Source: a virus | DNA: 28,137 nucleotides | IMG/VR virus record: IMGVR_UViG_3300030329_003889 | Location: 36,586-64,722 of that record | Direction: 5' to 3' (one strand) | Shown here: positions 7,477 to 14,870 of the stretch, one piece after another | Layout: each line of letters begins with the position of its first letter | Numbering within the stretch: position 1 is the first letter of the stretch | The notes under the pieces: generated by a model | What the model saw: the letters and a program-made list of their open reading frames with translations, nothing else | What the model was told of the DNA's origin: nothing | Database searches by the model: none | Position numbers and translations under genes: made by a program

Positions 7477-7965
7477 ATGAAACCAATTATAGAAAGCTGG
7501 AGGCTTTTTCTTGTAGTATTAGCCTTGACAGTTATAGTGTGCTCTTCTTTCATATTGATGAGGGAATCTGCGAATACACCTCCAGAAAAAGTTGTTGGCG
7601 AGATCGAAGTTACGACTGAACCACATTCTTTTGAAAAGCCAATAATGATTATGCCTACAAAAGAGGCGGAACAGGTGATAATGTATTCTGCTCCTTGGTG
7701 TAAGTGGTGTAAAGTCGCAAAAGAATTTTTCAAAGAGAAAAAGATAAGTTATATAGAGAAGAGTATACAGAACAAAGAGGAGTACGAAGCCCTCGTTGCA
7801 TTTGCAAAAAGAATTAAGTATACAGGCCCGTTAAACGCAGTGCCTATTTTTATTATTAAAGATAATATTATTTTAGGCTTTAATAAAAGAGAAATTATGT
7901 GTATACTAGAACTAACTAAATGCGATGCAATTGAATTTATAAGATCCAAGACGGAATTGGATTGA
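7477..7965 (+). CDS. Membrane-anchored glutaredoxin/thioredoxin-fold protein
   Basis: The product has 162 residues. Residues 1-9 carry Lys and Arg, and about 10-28 are a hydrophobic helix (LFLVVLALTVIVCSSFILM), so the chain should be anchored with its C-terminal domain outside the cytoplasm by the positive-inside rule. After a linker, the globular domain has YSAPWCKWCK (active-site CxxC), a KKISYIEKSI strand, and NAVPIF with the conserved cis-proline position. This order is that of glutaredoxins. The Cys in VIVCSS is not a convincing lipobox. AAGGA at 7459-7463 is a usable ribosome site. T4 NrdC is soluble, so a tethered form in a late gene block is unusual. Substrates are unknown; a role in envelope thiol chemistry is inferred. 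Confidence 0.75.
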   Translation: MKPIIESWRLFLVVLALTVIVCSSFILMRESANTPPEKVVGEIEVTTEPHSFEKPIMIMPTKEAEQVIMYSAPWCKWCKVAKEFFKEKKISYIEKSIQNKEEYEALVAFAKRIKYTGPLNAVPIFIIKDNIILGFNKREIMCILELTKCDAIEFIRSKTELD

Positions 7966-7970
7966 GCTTA

Positions 7971-7980
7971 CTACTTATAA
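7971..7980 (+). promoter_or_regulatory. Candidate late promoter (CTACTTATAA)
   Basis: CTACTTATAA lies in the 42-base gap between the glutaredoxin-like gene and the gene at 8008. The preceding TTA is shared with the copy at 24711 (TTACTACTTAT). It is a C-variant of the CTATTTAT core. It could start the packaging and portal transcript. Confidence 0.45.
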
Positions 7981-8007
7981 GGTAGTGTTATATTAGGAGA
8001 TTTTCTT

Positions 8008-8535
8008 ATGGCAGATATTATGGACATTTTAAGAGGCATATCGCAAGCCGCCAGCTTGAATTACGATGGCTCTCAGGACCCAAAACAGGTGTTAGGCGAC
8101 CCTAAAGAAGCCGGCCTGAAAAGAGAAAATGGCGACGTGGTTTTGGACGCTCGTGTAATGGACGGTTACAATGTACGTCTTCACGGCAAAACCCTAATGC
8201 TAACATACCATTCAGAGTGCCAGTTAAAAGATGTACATAATGTTAATAGATTCGAAGCAGATATCGAACAGCACTTGTCAGATATTGTTTCATATTTAAA
8301 AAAAGAATACAAAAGTATCGTTGGTGGCAATCTAGTTCTAACAGAAGACGGCGAATCTGATATCCAAGTTAATCACATGAGTAATATACGTTGCTGGGTT
8401 GTGGCCACTAAGAATTATACAATCGGTGGTCTCAAGGATTTGGATGAGATTAGCGCACCTTCCACTTCAGAAGAGAGATTGGATAAGGCAGTTAGAGATT
8501 TTCTTTCCCTCGGAAAGAACAATAAAATGTTTTAA
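8008..8535 (+). CDS. Conserved unknown protein upstream of terminase
   Basis: The product has 175 residues with AGGAG at 7995-7999, 8 bases before the ATG. It looks soluble: a Gly/Asp-rich N-terminal part (LNYDGSQDPKQ), a beta segment (NVRLHGKTLMLTYHSECQLKDV), a helix (IEQHLSDIVSYLKKEYK), further strands, and a helix near the C-terminus. It occupies the place of the small terminase subunit gp16 relative to gp17. However, I see neither a helix-turn-helix nor the long central coiled coil expected of gp16, so I do not assign that role. A packaging or virion role is inferred only from position. Confidence 0.7.
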   Translation: MADIMDILRGISQAASLNYDGSQDPKQVLGDPKEAGLKRENGDVVLDARVMDGYNVRLHGKTLMLTYHSECQLKDVHNVNRFEADIEQHLSDIVSYLKKEYKSIVGGNLVLTEDGESDIQVNHMSNIRCWVVATKNYTIGGLKDLDEISAPSTSEERLDKAVRDFLSLGKNNKMF

Positions 8536-8555
8536 TAAGAGAACCAACAAAGTGT

Positions 8556-10145
8556 ATGTCCTTTCAGTTAACAAAAAAACAAATAACAAAAGAAATCGTT
8601 AAGTGCGGTAAGGACCCTTCTTATTTTATAAACAGCTATGCAAAGATATCACACCCAATGAAAGGGTTGATACCTTTTAGGCTTTATGATTATCAGGAAG
8701 ACCTGATATCAGATTACGAAGATTACCGATTCAATGTTATACTCAAGGCCAGACAGTTGGGTATATCTACTATCACCGCAGCTTACGTAGCCTGGATGAT
8801 GATGTTCCACCGTGATAAGAACATTCTTGTTATGGCAACCAAGTATTCCACTGCTGCTAATCTTGTTAAGAAAGTAAAATCGATCATAAAAAACCTACCA
8901 GACTGGATAAGGATTAGTGAGGTTTCTATAGACAATAGAAATAGTTTTGAACTAACAAACGGATCTCAAATTAAAGCTTCCACCACTTCCTCGGACGCCG
9001 GTCGTTCTGAAGCATTGTCTCTTTTGGTAATTGACGAGGCCGCTCATGTTGACGGCCTGGACGCCCTATGGACAGGTCTTTATCCCACGTTGTCAACCGG
9101 TGGTCGCTGCATTGCATTGTCTACTCCAAATGGGGTAGGAAACTGGTTTCACAAAACATACGCAGAAGCAGATCAGGGCTCTAACGACTTTCACCCTGTG
9201 GAATTAATGTGGGACGTCCATCCCGACAGAGACCAAGAGTGGTTCGAGAAAGAAACTCGAAATATGTCACAGAGGCAGATAGCGCAAGAGTTGGAGTGCA
9301 ACTTCAATACCTCCGGAGAAACGGTAATACACCCAGACGATATAGCCATAATCAACGAGGCAATATGTGAACCGAAGTATAAAGTTGGCTTTGACAGGAA
9401 TTTTTGGATTTGGGAAAATTACCAACCCGGCCAAAATTACCTTTTATCTGCTGACGTCGCTCGCGGCGATGGAAAAGACTTCTCGGTATTCCAAGTTTTT
9501 AAAATTGATACGATGGAAGTTGTAGGAGAATATCAGGGCAAGGTCACTCCAGATGTGTTTGCAAACATTATTGCGGACGCCGGAAAAGAATATGGAAATT
9601 GTATGTTGATTGTGGAAAACAACACAGTTGGGTTTTCTGTTTTAGAAAAGTTAAGAGAAATGGAATACCCTAACATATATTACTCTATTAAATCAACTCA
9701 CGAGTTTGTTGAACAAGCCACAGCAGAGTACTCAAATTCAGCAGTCCCGGGTTTTACAACCTCTTCTAAAACAAGGCCAATGATTATCGCCAAGATGGAA
9801 GAATTCGTTAGAAACAAAGTTGTAACTATTTATTCTTCGAGGTTATTGAATGAACTCAAGACCTTTGTGTGGGTCAACGGAAGACCACAGGCAATGAGAA
9901 GTTATCATGACGACCTCATTATGTCTTTCGCTATTGGCTGTTGGGTTCGAGATACCGTCTTTATGGAGAATCAAAAAGATTTACAATATAAGAAAGCTAT
10001 GATAAACTCTATGTTTAGGTCTGATAATACTATATCAACAGCAATCCCCGGTATGACCGGATATAGAAAACCAACTCAAGACGTTGAGAAGGTAAAAAAA
10101 GAAGTAGATAAATTAAAGAACTTTATTTGGGTTCTAAAAGGATAA
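8556..10145 (+). CDS. 17: Terminase large subunit (gp17-like)
   Basis: The product has 529 residues and is the ATP-driven DNA packaging motor and headful nuclease. The ATPase half shows a Walker A variant, KARQLGIST (residues 64-72), Walker B LLVIDEA (156-162) and the coupling motif STPNG (189-193). The RNase H-like nuclease half shows SADVARGDGKDFS (catalytic Asp at 300), LIVENNTVG (Glu354) and SYHDDLIMSF (Asp452/453), the acidic set of the gp17 nuclease. It acts at the portal, which is the next gene after a 6-base gap. The ATG at 8556 has only a weak purine-rich site (AATAAGAGAA). T4 gp17 is 610 residues, so this one is shorter. Confidence 0.95.
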   Translation: MSFQLTKKQITKEIVKCGKDPSYFINSYAKISHPMKGLIPFRLYDYQEDLISDYEDYRFNVILKARQLGISTITAAYVAWMMMFHRDKNILVMATKYSTAANLVKKVKSIIKNLPDWIRISEVSIDNRNSFELTNGSQIKASTTSSDAGRSEALSLLVIDEAAHVDGLDALWTGLYPTLSTGGRCIALSTPNGVGNWFHKTYAEADQGSNDFHPVELMWDVHPDRDQEWFEKETRNMSQRQIAQELECNFNTSGETVIHPDDIAIINEAICEPKYKVGFDRNFWIWENYQPGQNYLLSADVARGDGKDFSVFQVFKIDTMEVVGEYQGKVTPDVFANIIADAGKEYGNCMLIVENNTVGFSVLEKLREMEYPNIYYSIKSTHEFVEQATAEYSNSAVPGFTTSSKTRPMIIAKMEEFVRNKVVTIYSSRLLNELKTFVWVNGRPQAMRSYHDDLIMSFAIGCWVRDTVFMENQKDLQYKKAMINSMFRSDNTISTAIPGMTGYRKPTQDVEKVKKEVDKLKNFIWVLKG

Positions 10146-10151
10146 ACAAAA

Positions 10152-12077
10152 ATGCCACCAAGAAAACCACAAACCAATAGAAACCCAGGATCCTCATTAT
10201 ATAAGAGACTCACGAGGCTCCTGTCTGGTCCTCTAACAAATTATAGAAGACAAACACCGAGAAGAGAGAAGAGAAGACAACTCGACAAGTATTATTTTCA
10301 GTCGGCAACTGGACAACAATTTAAAAAAGCGTCTTATGACCCCTTCGAAAATCTAACTTCTAATATCCTCGCAAATCAAAATCGTGTTGAGAGATATGCT
10401 GACTTTGAGCAAATGGAGTATGAGCCAATCATTGCTTCCGCACTTGATATTTATGCCGACGAAATGTCGACTTCTAATGCATTTAATAAAGTTTTGGATA
10501 TTAAATGTTCTAATGAAGAGATTAAAGCCATTCTAGAACATTTATATAATGAAGTTTTGAATATTGAATTTAATCTTTTTGGCTGGTGCCGATCTATGTG
10601 TAAGTTCGGAGACTATCTTTTATATCTGGACATTGACGAAAGTCAAGGAATCACCAACGTAATTGGCTTGCCTTCAAGCGAGATAGAAAGAATGGAAGGC
10701 TTGGATAAGACAAACCCAGGATATGTTCAATATCAGTGGAACTCTGGCGGGCTGACCTTTGAAAATTGGCAAGTCGCGCATTTTAGAATTTTAGGAAATG
10801 ACAAGTATGCACCATATGGAACATCTGTTCTGGAGGCGTCAAGAAGAATTTTCAGACAGTTGAATCTTCTAGAAGACGCGGTTATGGCATATCGAATTGT
10901 TAGATCCCCAGAACGCCGCGTGTTTTACATTGATGTTGGTGGCATTAACCCAGACGATGTGGAACAGTATATGCAAAAGGTTATGACTCAGATGAAGCGT
11001 AATCAAGTTGTTGACTCAAATACAGGCCGCGTCGACTTACGATATAACCCAATGAGCACGGAGGAAGATTACTTTTTGCCTGTTCGAGGTGGAGTGAGCA
11101 ATAGAATTGAGACTCTCCCGGGTGGAACATATACTGGAGATATTGACGACATTAAATATTTAAAGGATAAGTTGTTTGCGGCCCTTAAGATCCCACAGTC
11201 TTATTTGTTTAGAGGAGAAGGTGGTGACGAGGATAAGACAACTTTAGCTCAAAAGGATATCCGTTTTGCAAGAACAATTCAGAGATTGCAAAGATCTGTG
11301 GTGTCTGAACTGGAGAAGATAGGAATTATTCACCTGTATACAATAGGTTATCGCCACGAGGATCTGTTGTCCTTCAATCTTTCTTTGAATAACCCGTCTA
11401 AGATCGCAGAGCTACAAGAGTTGGAACAACTGAACCAGAAGTTCTCTGTAGCCTCAGCAGCAACCGAGGGTTATTTCAGTAAGCGTTGGATAGCCGAACA
11501 TATCTTTAATATCTCTCAAGAGGAATTCTTAAGAAACCAAAGAGAAATGTTTTATGATAGAAAGTTTGAAGCTTCGCTTCAAGCTGAGTCTGAGGTTTCC
11601 GTTGATGCAGGTGCCGGCGCAGGGCTGGGCGGTGGCTTGGACTTAGGTCTTGATACACAAGAAACCCCAGAAGCTCCAGAAACCGCCGACACGCCCACTC
11701 CTGAGCCCGAGCCAGCGGCCCCACCAGAGGAAGACACAACTTTACTGGCAGCACCCGGTAATCGACCTGATAAAATAAAGGTGCGCGGACCAGATGGAAA
11801 AACACTTACAACAACTAAAAAATCACATGGAAAAATGTATAAACCAAAGCAAGGCAAAGACGGCAGACACCAAAGAAAGAAGAACATGATGTCTCAAGGC
11901 GGTTCCGCCCCAATTTCCGTAAGTTCTATTTTTCCAGGCAGTAGGGATATGGGACAACTATATAAGGGAATTAATGAGTCAAACGACACTACTTATAAAG
12001 ACGGTGAAGAAAGAATCCTAAATGCCAACTTCGAAATCAAAAGTTTAATTAAGGAATTAGAGGAGAAAAAAGATTGA
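10152..12077 (+). CDS. 20: Portal protein (gp20-like)
   Basis: The product has 641 residues. The body matches T4-type portals: EPIIASALDIYADEMS near the N-terminus, the FGWCRSMCKFGDYLLYLDI region, YAPYGTSVLEASRRI, MAYRIVRSPERRVFYIDVGG, LPGGTYTGDIDDIKYLKDKL, and AALKIPQSYLFRGEGG with DKTTLAQKDIRFARTIQRLQ. It would form the dodecameric ring at the capsid vertex through which DNA passes, and it nucleates the prohead. T4 gp20 is 524 residues. The extra length here is a C-terminal tail with a Pro/Glu/Thr-rich stretch (about 503-535) and a very basic stretch (about 553-580). It follows the terminase gene closely, and its stop overlaps the next start. Confidence 0.95.
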   Translation: MPPRKPQTNRNPGSSLYKRLTRLLSGPLTNYRRQTPRREKRRQLDKYYFQSATGQQFKKASYDPFENLTSNILANQNRVERYADFEQMEYEPIIASALDIYADEMSTSNAFNKVLDIKCSNEEIKAILEHLYNEVLNIEFNLFGWCRSMCKFGDYLLYLDIDESQGITNVIGLPSSEIERMEGLDKTNPGYVQYQWNSGGLTFENWQVAHFRILGNDKYAPYGTSVLEASRRIFRQLNLLEDAVMAYRIVRSPERRVFYIDVGGINPDDVEQYMQKVMTQMKRNQVVDSNTGRVDLRYNPMSTEEDYFLPVRGGVSNRIETLPGGTYTGDIDDIKYLKDKLFAALKIPQSYLFRGEGGDEDKTTLAQKDIRFARTIQRLQRSVVSELEKIGIIHLYTIGYRHEDLLSFNLSLNNPSKIAELQELEQLNQKFSVASAATEGYFSKRWIAEHIFNISQEEFLRNQREMFYDRKFEASLQAESEVSVDAGAGAGLGGGLDLGLDTQETPEAPETADTPTPEPEPAAPPEEDTTLLAAPGNRPDKIKVRGPDGKTLTTTKKSHGKMYKPKQGKDGRHQRKKNMMSQGGSAPISVSSIFPGSRDMGQLYKGINESNDTTYKDGEERILNANFEIKSLIKELEEKKD

Positions 12078-12901
12078 AATCTAAGCACAATAAAAAAAGA
12101 AATACCGCTCTCATTTACGAGGCTCTTATGAGGGAGCTTACTAAGGCGGTTGTTGCCAAAAACAAAGAGGCAAAAGATAAAATTGTTAGTATTGTAAAGG
12201 AGCACTTTGCAAAAGATAAGCTTATGGCAAAAGAACTAAAGCTATATCAGGCAATTTGCGAAACTTATGAAGTTAAGCCACATATCGCAGAGAAGATGAT
12301 CTTTGAGATTAGGAAGCTTCATGAAAAGATTGATAAGAAAGAACTTTTCAACGAGCAAAGTGCGATAATTGATAAGATCAATAAATCTTTTGGCAAGTCC
12401 TTTTTCTCAAGCTTTATTTCCAACTATAAGACTCTTGCCACAATCAGTCAAGTGTTTAGTGACGACGTGTCAATTAAGAAGAAGATTATGTTGGAAGAGA
12501 GATTGGTTGATAGAATGTCAGCGACTCCAGACGAAGAGACAAAGATGCAAACAATAGATAATTTAACTTTTAAAACATTTGTTGAGAAGTTTAATAAAGA
12601 GTATGCAACAACTCTTTTCGAAGAACAAAGAGAGCTTCTTTCGAGATATATCGCCTCCTTCACAGATAACGGGATAGACCTTAAGGTATATCTTAGTGAA
12701 GAAATAGAAAGATTGAAAAAAGTTATCACAGAGTCACTCGACACTCAGGAGATCAAAAGCGATAGTGATATGATCACCAAAACAAAAAAAGTTTTGGAAA
12801 TGATGAACAACTTTAAAAACGAGAGAGTTGAAAAACCAGTAATTAAAAAAGTTTTGAAAATTCAAAGTTTAGCGAGAGAGATAATCAACGATGTCAATTA
12901 A
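12074..12901 (+). CDS. Conserved helical protein following the portal gene
   Basis: The product has 275 residues and starts at a TTG that overlaps the portal stop (TTGA). GAGGAG at 12060-12065 is 8 bases upstream, which supports the rare start. It is Lys/Glu-rich and predicted all-helical: KHNKKRNTALIYEALMRELT at the start, then EERLVDRMSATPDEETKMQT in the middle. No transmembrane segment or catalytic motif is seen. I recall proteins of this type just after the portal gene in marine T4-like phages, without a known function. T4 places the prohead core genes 67 and 68 between 20 and 21, so a prohead core role is possible, but I see no sequence match. Confidence 0.75.
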   Translation: MKSKHNKKRNTALIYEALMRELTKAVVAKNKEAKDKIVSIVKEHFAKDKLMAKELKLYQAICETYEVKPHIAEKMIFEIRKLHEKIDKKELFNEQSAIIDKINKSFGKSFFSSFISNYKTLATISQVFSDDVSIKKKIMLEERLVDRMSATPDEETKMQTIDNLTFKTFVEKFNKEYATTLFEEQRELLSRYIASFTDNGIDLKVYLSEEIERLKKVITESLDTQEIKSDSDMITKTKKVLEMMNNFKNERVEKPVIKKVLKIQSLAREIINDVN

Positions 12902-13448
12902 TATCAACATTAAAGGTGGCGAAAAGAAAGAGGTCGAGAAACCAGAAGACACGGTTACTCTCGACGCTAGAAAGACTTTAGATGGCAACCTTATGGTTTT
13001 CGACCATGAAGACGTTGATATTGTGCTCGTACCCTCTTCAAACAAGATAATGGTTTTCCCGAAAGATCTTATGGAAGAGCGTATCTACCATACACAAGAT
13101 AGGTTTTTTTACTTTTTAAGAAAAAAAGGAGTTATTGTTCCGGATTCCGTGAAGGGCGGTTCAGTATACGGCTCCATGGAGGCTACTATAGCTACGCCAA
13201 TAGATGAAGGCGTTAATGCAAGTCAAGTTGCTTTGCATGTAGTCGGTAAATTTATAGAGGAAGAGAAGCCCTATTTCCGTAAATACCATGAACTTGAGGC
13301 AGAATATGAGGAGGAACTTACAGATCCTGATATTATGCACTCTACGGATCTTGGTGATGTCCCACAGGCCCCAAAGAAAGGTTCCTTGCGACCCGGATAT
13401 ATTAGGGGTCCTTATGGAATGACCTCTTTCTATCGTTACGAGGAATAG
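12891..13448 (+). CDS. Conserved unknown protein in prohead cluster
   Basis: The product has 185 residues. The start overlaps the previous gene by 11 bases, with GAGAGAG upstream. The N-terminus is acidic and beta-rich (TLDGNLMVFDHEDVDIVLVP), followed by IMVFPKDLMEERIYHTQDRF and a Glu-rich helix (EEEKPYFRKYHELEAEYEEE). The C-terminus, RPGYIRGPYGMTSFYRYEE, looks like an extended binding tail. It has no membrane segment and no enzyme motif. Its stop is immediately followed by the ATG of the next gene. A structural or assembly role is inferred from its place between portal and protease. Confidence 0.75.
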   Translation: MSININIKGGEKKEVEKPEDTVTLDARKTLDGNLMVFDHEDVDIVLVPSSNKIMVFPKDLMEERIYHTQDRFFYFLRKKGVIVPDSVKGGSVYGSMEATIATPIDEGVNASQVALHVVGKFIEEEKPYFRKYHELEAEYEEELTDPDIMHSTDLGDVPQAPKKGSLRPGYIRGPYGMTSFYRYEE

Positions 13449-13763
13449 ATGGAGCTTTTATATTTTGTTTTGTGCTGTTATGGCATGACCTCAATAATAG
13501 TTTACAGCCACATAGCGAGAGTTCCGAGGGAGTATTTTTCCTCTAAATCAGTTTGGCTATGTGAATTACTCAGTTGTTCTATGTGCACAGGCTTCTGGGT
13601 TGGAGCATTTCTATGTGGCATAAACAACTATACGGAACTATTTAATTTTGATTGTAATTTTGTCAACTTTCTTCTTTTGGGTTCTCTTGGGGCTGGCACC
13701 TCATACATGTTGGACACAATTGTAGACGATGAGGGAATTAAAATTAAGTATAGAGGAGAATAA
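13449..13763 (+). CDS. Small membrane protein with CSMCTGFWVG motif (DUF1360-like)
   Basis: The product has 104 residues with three hydrophobic segments: about 3-22, 38-58 and 68-90. CSMCTGFWVGAF in the second segment resembles the CPxCxGxWxG signature I associate with DUF1360 membrane proteins; the match is from memory. The C-terminal tail (DDEGIKIKYRGE) is charged. The gene starts directly after the previous stop (TAGATGG), and GAGG at 13439-13442 can serve as ribosome site. A membrane protein within the head genes could anchor prohead assembly at the membrane, as T4 gp40 is thought to do, but this is an inference. Confidence 0.65.
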   Translation: MELLYFVLCCYGMTSIIVYSHIARVPREYFSSKSVWLCELLSCSMCTGFWVGAFLCGINNYTELFNFDCNFVNFLLLGSLGAGTSYMLDTIVDDEGIKIKYRGE

Positions 13764-13765
13764 AA

Positions 13766-13834
13766 ATGGAAGTAGAGATCACAGTAAAGAAATGGATTTT
13801 ACAACCTGTTAGACGCTGCTGCAAAGGATCGTGA
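13766..13834 (+). CDS. Possible 22-residue leader peptide before the prohead protease
   Basis: A tiny frame reads MEVEITVKKWILQPVRRCCK and two more residues. It has a strong ribosome site (GAGGAG at 13753-13758) and starts 2 bases after the preceding stop. Its last codons lie over AAAGGA, the ribosome site of the protease gene, and its stop is 2 bases before that ATG. Translation of this frame could open or pace the protease start. The peptide is basic at its end, with a Cys pair. Whether it is a functional product is unknown. Confidence 0.35.
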   Translation: MEVEITVKKWILQPVRRCCKGS

Positions 13835-13836
13835 CT

Positions 13837-14448
13837 ATGAGCAAGTATTTACTTAGAGAATTTTATGAATTGTGCCCAAATGGGACGTGCGAAGATCTTC
13901 TTACTGAAGAAGAAAAGCGAATGGTTCGGGAGAACAAAGCTGTTTTCCTAACTGGAATCATGCAAAGAGCGGACGCACAAAACGGAAACGGAAGAGTGTA
14001 TCCAAAACCAATTCTTGAAAGAGAGATGGAAAATTATACAAAACTTGTAAAAGAGAGAAGAGCCCTAGGTGAACTAGATCACCCAGAAGATTCAGTTGTC
14101 AACCTCAAAAACGCCTCCCACATGGTTACCGATGTTTGGTGGGACGGTGATGACGTTATGGGCAAGGTTCAAGTTCTTGATACCCCATCGGGAAAAGTAT
14201 TAAAAGAACTCGTCAACGCAGGAGTCAAGCTCGGTATCTCTTCTAGAGGTTTAGGTTCGGTTAGTGAAAGCAACGGTCAAACAATAGTGGAAGACGACTT
14301 TCAGCTTATTTGTTTTGATTTTGTTTCCGAGCCCTCTACCCATGGTGCCTTTATGATGACTGAAAGCAAGAATATAAATCTTGACACAGTGTTCACAAAA
14401 GCAGATAAAATAAACAGAGTCTTAAACGACATCTTGAGAGAAGAATGA
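13837..14448 (+). CDS. 21: Prohead core protease (gp21-like)
   Basis: The product has 203 residues from the ATG at 13837. A GTG at 13831 is in frame, but AAAGGA at 13823-13828 fits only the ATG. It is the serine protease that digests the prohead core and trims gp23 during maturation. Visible signatures are LTGIMQRADAQNGNGRVYPK (39-58), GELDHPE with catalytic His82, GISSRGLG with the Ser135/136 nucleophile, and ICFDFVSEPSTHGAF with a candidate Asp161. T4 gp21 is about 212 residues, so this is full length. It should cut after Glu in hxE contexts; candidate sites are seen in the capsid protein and in the 811-residue protein. Its stop overlaps the next start as ATGA. Confidence 0.93.
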   Translation: MSKYLLREFYELCPNGTCEDLLTEEEKRMVRENKAVFLTGIMQRADAQNGNGRVYPKPILEREMENYTKLVKERRALGELDHPEDSVVNLKNASHMVTDVWWDGDDVMGKVQVLDTPSGKVLKELVNAGVKLGISSRGLGSVSESNGQTIVEDDFQLICFDFVSEPSTHGAFMMTESKNINLDTVFTKADKINRVLNDILREE

Positions 14449-14870
14449 AAAAATCAGAATTTAAAAAGATTATTAAGCCAATTGTTAAAGAGTGTATTCA
14501 GGAAGCCCTATTAGAAGAGGGGCTCCTGTCTAGTGTTATTTCTGAAGTTGTGAAGGGCCTAGGCCCAGCGCCTGTAGTTGAAAATAAACAGCAAGAAGAA
14601 GATTCTTTCGAAACACAGGCTATCAACGAAGAGAAAGAGCGTCGACGCAAGCACGCTCATGAAACTAAGAAAAAGATGTTGGACGCAATTGGTCAAAGTT
14701 CCTACAACGGTGTAGACCTCTTTGAGGGTACAACACCAATGCACCAGTCTTCTGAGTCATCTGGACCAGCCCCTTTTGCTGATGTCGCCCCAGAAGACGC
14801 TGGTGTTGATATCTCGGCCCTGATGGGCAAGAAGAAAATCTGGAATACTTTATTAGAAGGTAAGAAATGA
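14445..14870 (+). CDS. Conserved helical protein with KKxEFKKIIK N-terminus, unknown function
   Basis: The product has 141 residues and starts in the ATGA overlap with the protease gene. It begins MKKSEFKKIIKPIVKECIQE, which closely matches the helix opening the protein at 4282, then ALLEEGLLSSVISEVVKGLG. The middle is charged (NEEKERRRKHAHETKKKM), and a low-complexity part rich in Ser, Pro and Ala precedes the ending GKKKIWNTLLEGKK. No known domain is recognised. Its place between protease and scaffold suggests a prohead core component, possibly cut at LLEE-like sites, but this is inference. Its stop overlaps the next start as ATGA. Confidence 0.7.
   Translation: MKKSEFKKIIKPIVKECIQEALLEEGLLSSVISEVVKGLGPAPVVENKQQEEDSFETQAINEEKERRRKHAHETKKKMLDAIGQSSYNGVDLFEGTTPMHQSSESSGPAPFADVAPEDAGVDISALMGKKKIWNTLLEGKK

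Noticed and set aside
7477-7590. Lipoprotein signal in the glutaredoxin-like protein
   Set aside because: The residues before the Cys (VIV) do not fit a lipobox, where Gly, Ala or Ser is expected at -1; a membrane anchor fits better.
9826-9833. CTATTTAT inside the terminase gene
   Set aside because: It is in coding sequence (Thr-Ile-Tyr codons) and over 300 bases from the next start; treated as a chance match to the promoter motif.
11989-11998. CTACTTATAA near the end of the portal gene
   Set aside because: It lies in coding sequence, and the following gene is tightly coupled to the portal stop, so a separate promoter is not needed; kept out as unproven.
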